Source: Deltaproteobacteria bacterium (lineage in GTDB: Bacteria; Desulfobacterota; Binatia; Binatales; Binataceae). From it: 64,000 nt of DNA. How positions within the stretch are numbered: position 1 is the first letter of the stretch; every line of letters begins with the position of its first letter. The stretch is from contig JAJZAI010000003.1 in assembly GCA_021799495.1 (NCBI GenBank), forward strand, positions 59,247 through 123,246. Direction: 5' to 3'. The position numbers were made by a program, and so were the translations under genes. This document shows, one piece after another, positions 1 through 9,133 of this stretch. The notes under the pieces were generated by a model. The model had not been told where the DNA came from. It did no database searches and was given only the letters and a program-made list of their open reading frames with translations.

Positions 1-761
1 AGCAGCTCCCAATAGCTCACCAGATGGAATTGCACCGGATGGAACACGGCGCCAGCTTCGCCCATCAGCGTGCGCGAGGTTACGACCGCGGTGAACGTTG
101 CGACGATCATCAGCACGAGATTGGCGAGCTCCGTCTGCCCCATCAGGACGATTTCCTGCGCGAACATCAGGCCGCCCATCGGCGCATTGAACGTCGTGGC
201 GATTCCGGCGCCGGCGCCGGCGGCGACCAGAACCTTGGCGCGCTCGACGCCCAGCCGGCGCACTTGCGCGACGGCCGATCCGATCGCGCCGCCGATTTGC
301 GCGATCGGTCCTTCGCGCCCGACCGAGGCGCCCGCGCCGAGCGAGAGTCCCGCGCCCAGCGCTTTCAGGACGATCCAGCGGCGCTTGATGCGCGCGTTGC
401 CGAGATTGACCATCTCGAGAAAGTTCGGAAAGCCGTAGCCAAGCACGTCGCCGGGAAAAAAATAGTTCAGAATCAGCATCCCGACGCCGCCGCTCAGCAG
501 GATCAGCGGAATCAGCGCCATCGTCCACGCATGATGGTGGATGCCGAGCGCGCGCCATTCCCAGCCGCGGAAAATCCACGAAAAAAAATCGATGACGCGC
601 CGAAACCCGAGATTGCCGAGCGCCGCAAGCACGCCCACCGCGACCGCCAGCAAAATCGTTTCCAGATATTCGAGCTGATCGACCCGCAACGAGACCGATT
701 CCGGATGCACCAGCGGCTGGGGCGGCGCCGCGGCTCCGGCCGCTGAAGGTTTGCCCGCCAT
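1..761 (-). CDS. ClC-family chloride channel/antiporter (3' end missing)
   Basis: About 253 N-terminal residues are visible; the C-terminal part lies outside the window. The protein is a multi-pass membrane protein of the voltage-gated chloride channel family, which moves Cl- (often against H+) through the inner membrane. The GREGP motif, whose Glu is the external gate in ClC antiporters, lies near residue 145 and is followed by a Gly/Ala-rich helix and an AGAGAGIATTFNAP stretch typical of the family. The first selectivity-filter motif is divergent (GYGFP instead of GSGIP). The third motif (GxFxP) would be beyond the window. The start ATG overlaps the stop of the upstream hydrolase (TGATG), so the two are probably translated together. 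Confidence 0.85.
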   Translation of the reverse strand, partial: MAGKPSAAGAAAPPQPLVHPESVSLRVDQLEYLETILLAVAVGVLAALGNLGFRRVIDFFSWIFRGWEWRALGIHHHAWTMALIPLILLSGGVGMLILNYFFPGDVLGYGFPNFLEMVNLGNARIKRRWIVLKALGAGLSLGAGASVGREGPIAQIGGAIGSAVAQVRRLGVERAKVLVAAGAGAGIATTFNAPMGGLMFAQEIVLMGQTELANLVLMIVATFTAVVTSRTLMGEAGAVFHPVQFHLVSYWEL

Positions 762-1636
762 CAGGATAAGCCCAGAAATCGATGTATCACGGCGAGAAAT
801 TCCGCAAGTTGATCGTGATGCACCCAGTGGCCGGCGTTTTTGATCGTCACCAGTTCGGCCGCCCGGAACGCGTCCAGCCGCCCGTCGCGCTCCCAATCGC
901 CCGCCCACGACGAATCGCCGCGCACCAGCAGGGCGGGACACTGGATGCGCGACCAGATTTCCATCGCATCTTTCAAATTGAACAAAAACGGCGACGTGGC
1001 GCGCGTATAATTGTCGTACTTCCACGAAAACGTGCCGTTTTCGTTGCGTCTGACGCTGTAAATCGTAAGATGGCGCGCCATCTCGGCGCTCAGATGCGGA
1101 TTCGCTTCGCGCATCCGCTCCATCGCCTGCTCGATCGTCTGGTATTCGCGCGGCTTGCGCTGCGCCAGCGCGAGCATGTCGGTCACCCAATGCTCCATGC
1201 GTTCGTGCGCGGGCGTCTCGCGGATCATCGCGCCCGGCGGTCCAAGCCCTTCGATCGCGACGATCGCTTTGACGGCGGCCGGAAACACGCCCGCGCGCTG
1301 CAGCACCACTCCGGCGCCCAGCGAATGGCCAATCAGGGTCACGGGGCCTTGCGGCTCGAGCGCATTCATCAACTGGCCCAAATCGAGCACGTGATCGGTG
1401 ATCGAATAGGCTCCGCCGATCGCCCAGTCCGAATCGCCGTGGCCGCGCAGGTCCGGCGCGACGATATGAAAATGCCGCCGCAGATCGAGCGCGACGAAAT
1501 CCCAGTTCCGCGAATGGTCGCGTCCGCCGTGCACCAGAATCGCCAGGGGCAGATGATGATTGCCCCAATCGACATAATGCAGTTTAAGCCTCTGCGAGTA
1601 GAAAAAATGAGAAGTCGGACCGATTATGTCAGCCAT
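761..1636 (-). CDS. alpha/beta hydrolase
   Basis: 291 aa, full length for the alpha/beta hydrolase fold. Visible parts: HGG oxyanion motif at residues 36-38, nucleophile elbow GHSLG with Ser105, an acidic residue near 240 (VRGDSS) and catalytic His270 (AGHW). The substrate cannot be told from sequence; epoxide hydrolases, haloalkane dehalogenases and C-C bond hydrolases share this layout. A GGGAG ribosome site lies 6-7 bases before the ATG. The stop overlaps the start of the ClC gene by one base. An AT-rich region with an imperfect inverted repeat lies 50-85 bases upstream. Confidence 0.85.
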   Translation of the reverse strand: MADIIGPTSHFFYSQRLKLHYVDWGNHHLPLAILVHGGRDHSRNWDFVALDLRRHFHIVAPDLRGHGDSDWAIGGAYSITDHVLDLGQLMNALEPQGPVTLIGHSLGAGVVLQRAGVFPAAVKAIVAIEGLGPPGAMIRETPAHERMEHWVTDMLALAQRKPREYQTIEQAMERMREANPHLSAEMARHLTIYSVRRNENGTFSWKYDNYTRATSPFLFNLKDAMEIWSRIQCPALLVRGDSSWAGDWERDGRLDAFRAAELVTIKNAGHWVHHDQLAEFLAVIHRFLGLS

Positions 1637-1685
1637 CGCCGCTCCCTTTACGCCCGAAACGCTGATGAAAAATTTATCCGACGAA

Positions 1686-1720
1686 CGCCGCGAGTTATAG
1701 AGCTATCATAACCCGCGGCG
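1686..1720. promoter_or_regulatory. 35-bp imperfect inverted repeat upstream of the hydrolase gene
   Basis: CGCCGCGAGTTATAGA and its near-complement TCATAACCCGCGGCG face each other around a short centre (13 of 15 positions pair). The inner part (TATAAC/TATGAT on the minus strand) is rich in A/T and could be a -10 region or an operator half. Only the symmetry is seen; function is inferred. Confidence 0.35.
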
Positions 1721-1790
1721 GGAAAACCGGGGATATTTTTCGGCTGCAGGCGCGGCAACCACGGCCTGGGTTCGACGGCGCGAGATTCTC

Positions 1791-3125
1791 TCACTGCGCG
1801 CCGGGATGCGTCTCGTCGAGCGCCGTCCGCAGATTCCGCACGATATAGTCCACCTCGGCGTTTCCGATCGCGAAGGGCGGCGTAACCATCACGCCGTCGC
1901 CGCCTGCTTCTCCCGCCATGCCGACCGTTGGATAGACGAACAATCCGTGCTTGAGCGCCGCGCCGATCACCTGCGACGTGATCTTCCGTGACGGCGGATA
2001 AGGCGTCCGCGATGCGCGATCGCGCACCAGCTCGACGCCCCAGAACAGGCCCGTGCCGCGGATGTCGCCGACCATCGGATGGCCCGACAGATTTTCCTTG
2101 AGCTGCGCCCCGAGCCGGGCGCCGATTTCGGCCGCATGCTCGATCAGCCGTTCGCGCTCCATGATTTCGAGCACCTTGTCCGCGACGGCACAGGCCAGCG
2201 GATGGCAGCTATAGGTGTAAAACATGAAGTCCGCGTGCAGCCTTTCGCATTCGGCGACAAGCTTTTCGTCCACCGCGATCATGCCCATCGGCATATAGCC
2301 GCCGGTCAGCCCCTTGCCACCGACGAGAACGTCGGGCGCCAGGTTCCAATGCTCAACCGCGAAACGCCGTCCGGTACGGCCGAAACCGGTCATCACTTCG
2401 TCCGCGATCAGCAAAATTTCATGCTTGCGGCAGATTTCGGCGATACGCGGCCAGTATTCCCTGACGGGCGGAACGGCGCCGCCTGTCGCTCCCATCATCG
2501 GCTCGGCGATAAACGCCGCGATCGAATCGACGCCCTGCCGTTCGATTTCGGCTTCCAGCGCCTCGGCGCAGTCGAGACCGCATCCAGGATACGTTTTCCC
2601 CCACGGGCAGCGGTAGCAAAACGATGGCGGAATATGCGGCCAATCGAAAAGGACTTGTTCGTAGTCCTTGCGCCGGTTGCGGTTTCCTCCGACGGAGAGC
2701 GCCGCGAGGGTATTGCCGTGATACGAGGTCCAGCGCGAAATGATTTTAGTGCGGCCCGTCCGGCCCTTCATCTTCTGGTACATCAGCGCGAATTTGATCG
2801 CGGCTTCGACCGCCTCCGAACCGCCGCTGGTGAAGAAAAAACGGTTCAGGCCGGGCGGCGTCCATCGCGCCAGGCGCGCGCACAGCCGTTCGCGGGCGGG
2901 AGTGTTCCAGATCGGAACGACATAATTGATTTTCGCGGCCTCCTCGGCCATCAGGCGCGCGATTTCTTCGCGTCCATGGCCGACATTCACGACCACCGCG
3001 CCGGCCGCCGCGTCGAGAATCCGCATCCCGTCGCTCGCATAGAGCCATGGGCCTTCCGCCCGCTCGATCATCAGCGGTTCGTATGGCCCTTCCATGAACA
3101 TCGCGCTCTGCCGATCGTCCGCCAT
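1791..3125 (-). CDS. class III PLP-dependent aminotransferase
   Basis: 444 aa from the ATG chosen here. A GGAG site 7 bases upstream favours this start over an in-frame ATG 54 bases further up. It carries all class III aminotransferase marks: TSGGSEA phosphate-binding region near 99-105, LLIADEVMTGFGRTG with the PLP-ring Asp near 252, and the Schiff-base Lys near 271 (GGKGLTGG). A Cys cluster (C-x2-C-x8-C-x3-C, near 170-186) is visible. The family transfers amino groups from omega-amino acids or amines to pyruvate or 2-oxoglutarate; the substrate here is unknown. A 17-bp perfect palindrome sits just upstream, so the gene is probably under a specific regulator. Confidence 0.88.
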   Translation of the reverse strand: MADDRQSAMFMEGPYEPLMIERAEGPWLYASDGMRILDAAAGAVVVNVGHGREEIARLMAEEAAKINYVVPIWNTPARERLCARLARWTPPGLNRFFFTSGGSEAVEAAIKFALMYQKMKGRTGRTKIISRWTSYHGNTLAALSVGGNRNRRKDYEQVLFDWPHIPPSFCYRCPWGKTYPGCGLDCAEALEAEIERQGVDSIAAFIAEPMMGATGGAVPPVREYWPRIAEICRKHEILLIADEVMTGFGRTGRRFAVEHWNLAPDVLVGGKGLTGGYMPMGMIAVDEKLVAECERLHADFMFYTYSCHPLACAVADKVLEIMERERLIEHAAEIGARLGAQLKENLSGHPMVGDIRGTGLFWGVELVRDRASRTPYPPSRKITSQVIGAALKHGLFVYPTVGMAGEAGGDGVMVTPPFAIGNAEVDYIVRNLRTALDETHPGAQ

Positions 3126-3180
3126 CGTCACTCTCCATGGTTCGCGCGCCGCCGCGCTCATCTCGGCATACCACCGCATT

Positions 3181-3197
3181 CCGACAACGGTTGTCGG
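3181..3197. promoter_or_regulatory. 17-bp palindromic operator candidate, copy 1
   Basis: CCGACAACGGTTGTCGG is a perfect palindrome with one central base. It lies in the short gap before the aminotransferase gene. A copy matching at 16 of 17 positions is at 9351-9367. Size and symmetry fit a TetR/GntR-type operator; no regulator gene is in the window. Confidence 0.55.
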
Positions 3198-3209
3198 ATT
3201 CGCCGCCGC

Positions 3210-4418
3210 CTATTTGATCGCGCCCTCGGCGCGCCAGCGCTCGATATCCGCGGCGGCGTAGCCAAGTCCGCCGAGAATCTCCCCGGTATGCTGCCCCAGC
3301 TTCGGCGCGAGCGACCGGATCGATCCGGGCGTCTCCGACAGTTTGACCGAGATGCCCACCTGCTTGACCTTTTCGCCGGCCGGCGTCTCGACCTCCACGA
3401 TCATGTTGCGGGCGCGAATCTGCGGCTCATCGGCCAGTTCGTCGAGCGTGAGCATCCGGCCCACGCAGATATCGGATTTGGAGAGATATTCGAACCATTC
3501 GTCGCGCGTGCGCGTCCTGAAGACGCGGGCGAAATGCTCGAGCATCTCGGTCCATTTCTGATGGTTGTGCTGGTCCGTGATGTATTGCTCGCAGCCGAGC
3601 GCACGGCACAGATTGGCGTAGAACCAGGGCTCGACCGATCCGATCGTGATGTACTTGCCGTCCTTGGTTTCGTACAAATTGTAGTAAGGCGCCGCGCCGT
3701 CGGTTGACGTATAGCCGCGCTTCGGAATCTTGCCGTTGGTGAAATAGGTCGACAGCGCCTGCGCGATCAGCAGCATCGTGCCGTCGAGCATCGCGATATC
3801 GACATACTGTCCGCGGCCGGTCTGGTTGCGCGCGACCAGCGCCGCGAGCACGCCGATAGCCGCGTGCATGCCGCCGCCGGCATAGTCGGCGAGCAGGTTC
3901 AGCGGAATCGACGGCGGCTGATCCTTGCGGCCGATCAGCGAGAGCGCGCCCGCGGTCGCGATATAGTTCAGGTCGTGGCCGACCTGGTCCTTGTACGGGC
4001 CGGTCTGGCCGAATCCGGTCACGGCGCAATAAATCAGTTTCGGATTGTCGGCCTTGAGCGTTTCGTAATCGATTCCAAGCCGCTTCGCCACGCCGGGCCG
4101 GAACTCCTCGACCACCACGTCCGCGTCGCGGACCAGCCGCAGATAGATTTCCCTGCCGATCGGGCTTTTCAGATTGATGCCGATCGATTTCTTGTTGCGC
4201 GCGAGCGCGTTGGTCGGCACGGAGCCAAAGCCCTCGACACGCCGCACTTTGCCGGTCGCACCGCCCTGCTCCGCGCGCCGTCCAGTGGGCGCGCCCGGCT
4301 CTTCGACCTTGATAATGTCGGCGCCGAGGTCGCCGAGGATCATCGTGCAGTGAGGTCCCGGCGCGAGCTTGGTCAAATCGATCAGTTTGACGCCTGTAAG
4401 CGGAGCGATTGCGGCCAT
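3210..4418 (-). CDS. CaiB/BaiF family III protein, alpha-methylacyl-CoA racemase-like
   Basis: 402 aa from the ATG chosen by a GGGAG site 8 bases upstream; the frame stays open further upstream but that extension lacks family features. N-terminal IDLTKLAPGPHC and LGADIIKVEEPG are the CoA-binding Rossmann signature of the family. GHDLNYIA and LLADYAGGG match the subgroup that holds alpha-methylacyl-CoA racemases (active-site His and Asp) better than the CoA-transferase subgroup. Likely role: racemising 2-methyl-branched acyl-CoA esters or moving CoA between acids. It is on the same strand as the aminotransferase downstream. Confidence 0.82.
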   Translation of the reverse strand: MAAIAPLTGVKLIDLTKLAPGPHCTMILGDLGADIIKVEEPGAPTGRRAEQGGATGKVRRVEGFGSVPTNALARNKKSIGINLKSPIGREIYLRLVRDADVVVEEFRPGVAKRLGIDYETLKADNPKLIYCAVTGFGQTGPYKDQVGHDLNYIATAGALSLIGRKDQPPSIPLNLLADYAGGGMHAAIGVLAALVARNQTGRGQYVDIAMLDGTMLLIAQALSTYFTNGKIPKRGYTSTDGAAPYYNLYETKDGKYITIGSVEPWFYANLCRALGCEQYITDQHNHQKWTEMLEHFARVFRTRTRDEWFEYLSKSDICVGRMLTLDELADEPQIRARNMIVEVETPAGEKVKQVGISVKLSETPGSIRSLAPKLGQHTGEILGGLGYAAADIERWRAEGAIK

Positions 4419-4493
4419 GCTGGTTTCTCCCTTCGCGTGGAAAGCGGCATTCGGAGCCGGCGTGGTCGCCGATGCCGAACTTCCGGTTTGGTT

Positions 4494-4503
4494 ACTAATT
4501 AGT
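4494..4503. promoter_or_regulatory. AT-rich palindrome before the racemase-like gene
   Basis: ACTAATTAGT is a perfect 10-bp palindrome in the 121-bp gap upstream of the racemase-like gene. It stands out in GC-rich DNA and has the look of a TetR/MarR half-palindrome site. Not proven. Confidence 0.3.
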
Positions 4504-4539
4504 CGGTCGCGGCGCCGTTCGGCAATCCGGCCGCGCGAT

Positions 4540-5373
4540 TCATACCGACGCGGCGCGTACGCGCGCCAGCAGCGCCGCAAGCCGGTTGAGTCCGGGCGCC
4601 ATATGCGCTCCGTACCAGTGCAGGTCGCGGCCGTCGATCAGCACCACGCGGCGGCTCAGCGCCGGCGGCAGCAGCGGCTTCAATTCGTCGGCGTCTTTCT
4701 GGCTGAATTCATACGGCTCGTTCGGCAGCAGCACGAAGTCGGGCCGCAGTGCGAGCGCCTCGTCGAGCGTCACGCGCGGATAACGCTCGCCCGCCGAGGC
4801 GAAAATATTGTTGAAACCGAGCATCCGCAACACGTCGTGCGCATATGTGTCGGCGTTGAAGGCCATCCAGGGGTTTTTCCAGATGGGACAGAAAACCCTG
4901 AACCGCAGGCGGTTCCATACGCCCAGCCCGGTTTCGATTACGCTCACTTCGCGCACCACTTCGCGCGCGATCGCGTCGGCCTCGGCCGGCCGGCCCACGA
5001 CTTGGCCGAGTTTGAGTATCGCTTCGACCGCCGACGCCACCGTCCGCGAGTAGGTGGTGAAGACCGGTATGCCCGCGGCGCGCAGCTTCTCAATATCCTC
5101 GCGCCGGTTTTCCTCGGCGTTGGCGATCACAATATCCGGCCTGAGATCGACGATCGCCTTGATGTCCGGATTTTTGGTCCCGCCGATTTTCGGCACCTCG
5201 GCGACGCGATCCGCCGGTTCGACGCAGAATCGCGTCAGGCCGACGATCTCATCGCCGGATCCGAAAGCGAAAAGCGTCTCCGTCCAGCTCGGCACGAGCG
5301 AGACGATTCGAGCGGGCCGCTCGGCCAATTCCAGCCTGAAACCAAGATCGTCGGTCGTCTGAAGAAAAGCCAT
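4540..5373 (-). CDS. periplasmic-binding-fold metal/cobalamin-type binding protein (BtuF-like)
   Basis: About 277 aa. It has the helical-backbone binding-protein fold of BtuF/FhuD-type proteins (PF01497): RIVSLVPSWTETLFAFG at the N-terminus, a DLRPDIVIA strand, and a second lobe ending in WYGAHM. No signal peptide is visible, so it may stay in the cytoplasm like the COG0614 proteins often found away from ABC transporters; no permease or ATPase gene is nearby. An in-frame GTG at 5412 is a possible longer start, but its ribosome site would be only about 2 bases away. Ligand is unknown. Confidence 0.75.
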   Translation of the reverse strand: MAFLQTTDDLGFRLELAERPARIVSLVPSWTETLFAFGSGDEIVGLTRFCVEPADRVAEVPKIGGTKNPDIKAIVDLRPDIVIANAEENRREDIEKLRAAGIPVFTTYSRTVASAVEAILKLGQVVGRPAEADAIAREVVREVSVIETGLGVWNRLRFRVFCPIWKNPWMAFNADTYAHDVLRMLGFNNIFASAGERYPRVTLDEALALRPDFVLLPNEPYEFSQKDADELKPLLPPALSRRVVLIDGRDLHWYGAHMAPGLNRLAALLARVRAASV

Positions 5374-5494
5374 CGAACCCGGGCCGCGCGAATCCCGTGA
5401 AGCTCCGCCCACCTCTCCGCCGTCCCGCTGCGCCAGACGTTAATCGAGCTTCAGCAACCGCTCAAGCGTTCGCTGCGATTCCGGCGGTTTGGAG

Positions 5495-5533
5495 AAAAAA
5501 AGCGGCGGACGGCGCGTCATCACGCCGTCCGCC
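5495..5533 (-). terminator. Rho-independent terminator of the first LLM gene
   Basis: On the minus strand an 11-bp perfect stem (GGCGGACGGCG with its complement, loop of 8) is followed by GC and seven T. It begins 24 bases after the stop of the LLM oxidoreductase, the classic position. Confidence 0.8.
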
Positions 5534-5557
5534 ATGATGCAAATCGCGCGGTTGGCG

Positions 5558-6871
5558 CTACGCGCCTATCGTCGATTCCGCGATCAGGTCGGCCCGTCCG
5601 ACCGCTTCGGCCTTGCCGTTGGAAAGCTGGCGCGAGCCCGGCTTTACCTGGAACGGGTCGGTAAGCCCCAGTTCCTTGCCGATCTCATGCATCGCCGGCA
5701 GCACTTCCTTGCCGAGCAGCTCGACACAGCGGCGGCGATCCTTCAGCGGCGCCGGACCGTCGAGCCAGAACGAGAAGATTCCGGGACGCAGCACTTCGAG
5801 CACGTGGCGAAGCTTCGGAACGATCGTCTTCGGCGTGCCTGTGATCATCTGCGACTGCCGCAGCCATTCCGGATAGGTGCCGTATAGCGACTTTTTCAAC
5901 GCCTGCAGCTCGGCGTCGTTTTCCGGATCGTGGTCGAGCAGGCCGTGGCCCGGCAGGTTCGGATTCGCCGCCTGCGAGGCGAGCCGGCGGGTCGCTTCCT
6001 TGGAGTTGTATCCGGGAGGGAACATCCATTCCGGCCGCGCGAAATGCGAGAAGCCGCCGCCAAACAGAAAGTTCTTGCCAAGTTCTTCGGCTTTTTCCTC
6101 GGTGTCGGCGCAGAAAACCGGTTGCAGATAGCCGAAGTTCTCCGGCCCCGCCTGATAGCCGAGATCGCCCGCGATCTTCGCGTACATGTTGAACATCTCA
6201 AGCGTCGGCTTGAGCAGCGTCGCCAGCGCCACATACGGGTAGCGATGATGCGCGCACCATTTGACCGTCTCCGGGCTGATCAGGCCGGGAATCCAGATCG
6301 GCGGATGCGGTTTCTGCAAGGGCAACACCCACGGATTCACGAAACGGTAGTGGAAGTGCTTGCCTTCCCAGCGGAACGGACCGGGACGCGTCCACGCCGC
6401 CAGAATCAGATCGTGCGCCTCGTCGAAATATTCGCGGTTGTAGGCGGGATTGGCGTTGTTGGCGAGCTGCTCGCTGCCCGCGCCGCGCACCCATCCGGGC
6501 ACCAGCCGCCCGCCCGAAATCATGTCGATCATCGCGAGCTCTTCCGCGAGCCGGAGCGGATTCGCCACGGTCGGAATCGGATTGCCGAGCAGCACGATCT
6601 TGGCGCGCTTGGTGGCGCGCGCGAGCACCGCCGCCTCGACGTCCATCACCGCGCCCATGCAGAACGGGGTGCCGTGATGCTCGTTCAGCATCAGGCCGTC
6701 GAAGCCCAGTTCGTCGCACATGATCTTCTCATCGATATATTCGTTGAGAAGCTGCGAACCCTTTTGCGCGTCGAAGAATTTGTTCGGCACGCCGAAGAAA
6801 CTGCGGATCTTGAAGACCTCGTCTTCGGGCACCGCGTGGTACGCGCGCTCGGTGAAAAACATTACGTGCAT
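5558..6871 (-). CDS. LLM-class flavin-dependent oxidoreductase (tandem copy 1)
   Basis: 437 aa, luciferase-like monooxygenase fold (bacterial luciferase superfamily, FMN or F420 dependent). Family marks: FTERAYH start strand, LNEHHG near 62-67, NPIPTVANPLRLAEELA and SGGRLVPGWVRGAGSEQ, then PPIWIPG and the C-terminal TPKTI block. A GGAGG ribosome site precedes the ATG. It lies 144 bp from a close paralogue on the same strand, likely co-transcribed, and a strong terminator follows it. Such enzymes oxidise or hydroxylate small organic molecules; the substrate is unknown. Confidence 0.88.
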   Translation of the reverse strand: MHVMFFTERAYHAVPEDEVFKIRSFFGVPNKFFDAQKGSQLLNEYIDEKIMCDELGFDGLMLNEHHGTPFCMGAVMDVEAAVLARATKRAKIVLLGNPIPTVANPLRLAEELAMIDMISGGRLVPGWVRGAGSEQLANNANPAYNREYFDEAHDLILAAWTRPGPFRWEGKHFHYRFVNPWVLPLQKPHPPIWIPGLISPETVKWCAHHRYPYVALATLLKPTLEMFNMYAKIAGDLGYQAGPENFGYLQPVFCADTEEKAEELGKNFLFGGGFSHFARPEWMFPPGYNSKEATRRLASQAANPNLPGHGLLDHDPENDAELQALKKSLYGTYPEWLRQSQMITGTPKTIVPKLRHVLEVLRPGIFSFWLDGPAPLKDRRRCVELLGKEVLPAMHEIGKELGLTDPFQVKPGSRQLSNGKAEAVGRADLIAESTIGA

Positions 6872-7015
6872 AACAAGACCTCCCCAAAAGCCTCGGCCGC
6901 GTCAAAAGCCCCGAGCTTCACGCCGCGGCGGTTTCTTATTGGACCTTGAATTCAAGCCTTATCAGATGCGCTTTCCGCACGCGAAACAAAATCGCAGGCG
7001 CGCCGTGCCGCATCC

Positions 7016-8320
7016 CTAAATGGCCGCCAACGCCTCCGGCGAACCGACTCTTTCGGGTCGTCCGCTCGCCGCGAGCGGACGCGAGCCGGGCGCGACTTGA
7101 AACGGATCCGCAAGCCCGAGTTCCTTGCCGATTTCGCGCACTGCGGGCAGCACTTCGGTTCCGAGCAATTTAAGGCAGGTCAGCCGATCGGCGCGCGGCG
7201 ATGGACCGTCAAGCCAGAACGAGAAGATTCCCGGCCGCAGCACTTCCAGCACTTTGCGCAGCTTCGGCATCACCGATTTCGGCGTGCCGGTGATTATCTG
7301 CAACGACTCCTTGGAGGACTCGTAGTTGTCATAAACCGCCTTTTTGATCGCGGCGATATCGTTCATCGAATGGAGATGCTGGGGCACGAGCGTTTTGCCG
7401 GGCAGATTCGGATTGGCGTAAAGGCTCGCGAGCCGGCGGGTCGCCTCCTTCGAGTTGTATCCGGGAGGAAACATCCATTCGGGCCGCGCGAAGTTGGCGA
7501 AGCCGCCGCCGAACAGGAAGTTTTTGCCCAGCTCGTCCGCTTTTTCCTCGGTCTCGTGGACGAAGATCGGCTGCAGATAGCCGAAATTCTCCGGCCCCGC
7601 CTGATAGCCGTGCGCCGCCGCTTCGGCGGTGTACAGGTCCCATATCTCCAGCGTCGGCTTGAGCATCGTCGCCAGCGCGACATACGGATACTTGTGCGCG
7701 GCGCACCATTTGACTGTTTCCGGGCTGATCAGGCCGGGAATCCAGATTGGCGGATGCGGCTTTTGCAGCGGCAACACCCACGGATTCACAAACCGGAAAT
7801 GAAAATGTTTGCTCTCCCAGCGGAACGGACCGGGACGCGTCCATGCCGCCAGAATCAGATCGTGCGCTTCGTCGAAATATTCGCGGTTGTAAGCGGGATT
7901 GGCGTTGTTGGCGAGCTGTTCGCTGCCTGCGCCGCGCACCCATCCGGGCACCAGCCGCCCGCCCGAAATCATGTCGATCATCGCGAGTTCTTCCGCGAGC
8001 CGCAGTGGATTAGCGACCGTCGGAATCGGATTTCCCAGCAGCACGATTCGCACCCGCTTCGTGGCGCGCGCGAGCACCGCCGCCTCGACGTCCATCACCG
8101 CGCCCATGCAGAACGGGGTGCCGTGATGCTCGTTCAGCATCACGCCGTCAAATCCAAGCTCGTCCGAGTAGATCTTTTCGTCGAGATACTGGTTGAGGAG
8201 CTGCGAACCTTTCTCCGCGTCGAAAAAAGTGTTGGGCACGCCGAAGAAACTGCGCCGTTTCAGAACCTCCTCTTCGGGCAGGTAATGATAGGCGCGTTCG
8301 GTGAACCACATTATGTGCAT
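7016..8320 (-). CDS. LLM-class flavin-dependent oxidoreductase (tandem copy 2)
   Basis: 434 aa, same family and same motifs as the next gene downstream. Between residues about 60 and 205 the two proteins are almost identical and the DNA also differs at few bases, while the N-terminal 55 residues and the C-terminal third have drifted. That pattern fits a tandem duplication with later gene conversion of the core. GGAGG lies 7 bases before the ATG. The alpha/beta hydrolase gene upstream ends 21 bases before it, so the trio hydrolase-LLM-LLM probably forms one transcript. Confidence 0.88.
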   Translation of the reverse strand: MHIMWFTERAYHYLPEEEVLKRRSFFGVPNTFFDAEKGSQLLNQYLDEKIYSDELGFDGVMLNEHHGTPFCMGAVMDVEAAVLARATKRVRIVLLGNPIPTVANPLRLAEELAMIDMISGGRLVPGWVRGAGSEQLANNANPAYNREYFDEAHDLILAAWTRPGPFRWESKHFHFRFVNPWVLPLQKPHPPIWIPGLISPETVKWCAAHKYPYVALATMLKPTLEIWDLYTAEAAAHGYQAGPENFGYLQPIFVHETEEKADELGKNFLFGGGFANFARPEWMFPPGYNSKEATRRLASLYANPNLPGKTLVPQHLHSMNDIAAIKKAVYDNYESSKESLQIITGTPKSVMPKLRKVLEVLRPGIFSFWLDGPSPRADRLTCLKLLGTEVLPAVREIGKELGLADPFQVAPGSRPLAASGRPERVGSPEALAAI

Positions 8321-8341
8321 GGCTGGACCTCCGGAATCGAA

Positions 8342-9133
8342 TCAGCCCAGAAAGCTTTCGATCGCTTTGATAAAATCCGCCGGCTTTTCGACCGCCGGCA
8401 TGTGGCCGCAATTGTCGAACGTCACCAGCTTCGAGCCGGCGATTTTCTGATGATACAGCTCGCCCGCGCTGAGCGGCGTGACCGGATCCTGTTTGCCCCA
8501 CAGAATCAGCGTCGGCAGTCCAGCGACGTTGGCCAGCAGCTCAGGCATGCTCTGCGTGTACATGTACGGGGCCCACGCGATGCGGGCGGTTTCGGCGCGC
8601 GCATCCTCCCACGCCTCGAACTGCTCGGGCGTCTGCTCGCCGCCAAAGAGTTTTGCGAATTCGGGATTATTGCGGGAATCGATGACGTTGGCGTTGAGAT
8701 AGCCGCGCGCGGTCATCGTGAACATATCCATGATTTCGCCGGAGGGCGGCTTCAGTCCGGCCGCGCCGACCAGCACCATCTTGCCGAACTGGCCGCTGTT
8801 CGCGACCGCCATCTCGGCCGCCAGCCATCCGCCGAGCGAAAACCCAATGACGTCAACCGGCGCGAGCTTCTGTTCGCGGATGAATCGCGCGTAGAAAGCG
8901 CCGAGATCGCGCATATTCATGATCCAGCTCGCCATCGGGGTTTTGCCGAAGCCCGGATGCAGCGGAATCCATAGAGTGCGCTTTTTGGCCAGCGCCTCGA
9001 GCCATTGCAGCCATCCCGGAAATCCCAGCTCGCCGTGAAAAACGAGCAGAGGCTTGCCCTGCCCGCCTTTAATTACGCGCAGTTCCGTCTCTCCAACACG
9101 GAACGTTTCTTCCTGGTGACTCGTCTCAGCCAT
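8342..9133 (-). CDS. alpha/beta hydrolase
   Basis: 263 aa from the ATG with GGAG 10 bases upstream; the longer open frame above it is Arg/Pro-rich and not protein-like. Nucleophile elbow GFSLGG gives Ser99, the acid is in WGKQDPVTP, and the His is in NCGHMPAVEKP near the C-terminus. FHGE replaces the usual HGG at the oxyanion loop. Likely a meta-cleavage-type or ester hydrolase acting with the two LLM enzymes downstream (21-bp gap); a monooxygenase-hydrolase pairing is plausible but unproven. Confidence 0.82.
   Translation of the reverse strand: MAETSHQEETFRVGETELRVIKGGQGKPLLVFHGELGFPGWLQWLEALAKKRTLWIPLHPGFGKTPMASWIMNMRDLGAFYARFIREQKLAPVDVIGFSLGGWLAAEMAVANSGQFGKMVLVGAAGLKPPSGEIMDMFTMTARGYLNANVIDSRNNPEFAKLFGGEQTPEQFEAWEDARAETARIAWAPYMYTQSMPELLANVAGLPTLILWGKQDPVTPLSAGELYHQKIAGSKLVTFDNCGHMPAVEKPADFIKAIESFLG

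Noticed and set aside
2079..3707. 542-aa open frame on the plus strand
   Set aside because: Antisense to the aminotransferase and racemase-like genes; composition (Arg/His/Asp rich) is that of a GC-rich shadow frame with no family motifs.
7097..8974. 625-aa plus-strand open frame
   Set aside because: Opposite to the second LLM gene and the hydrolase; no motif, shadow of high-GC codon use.
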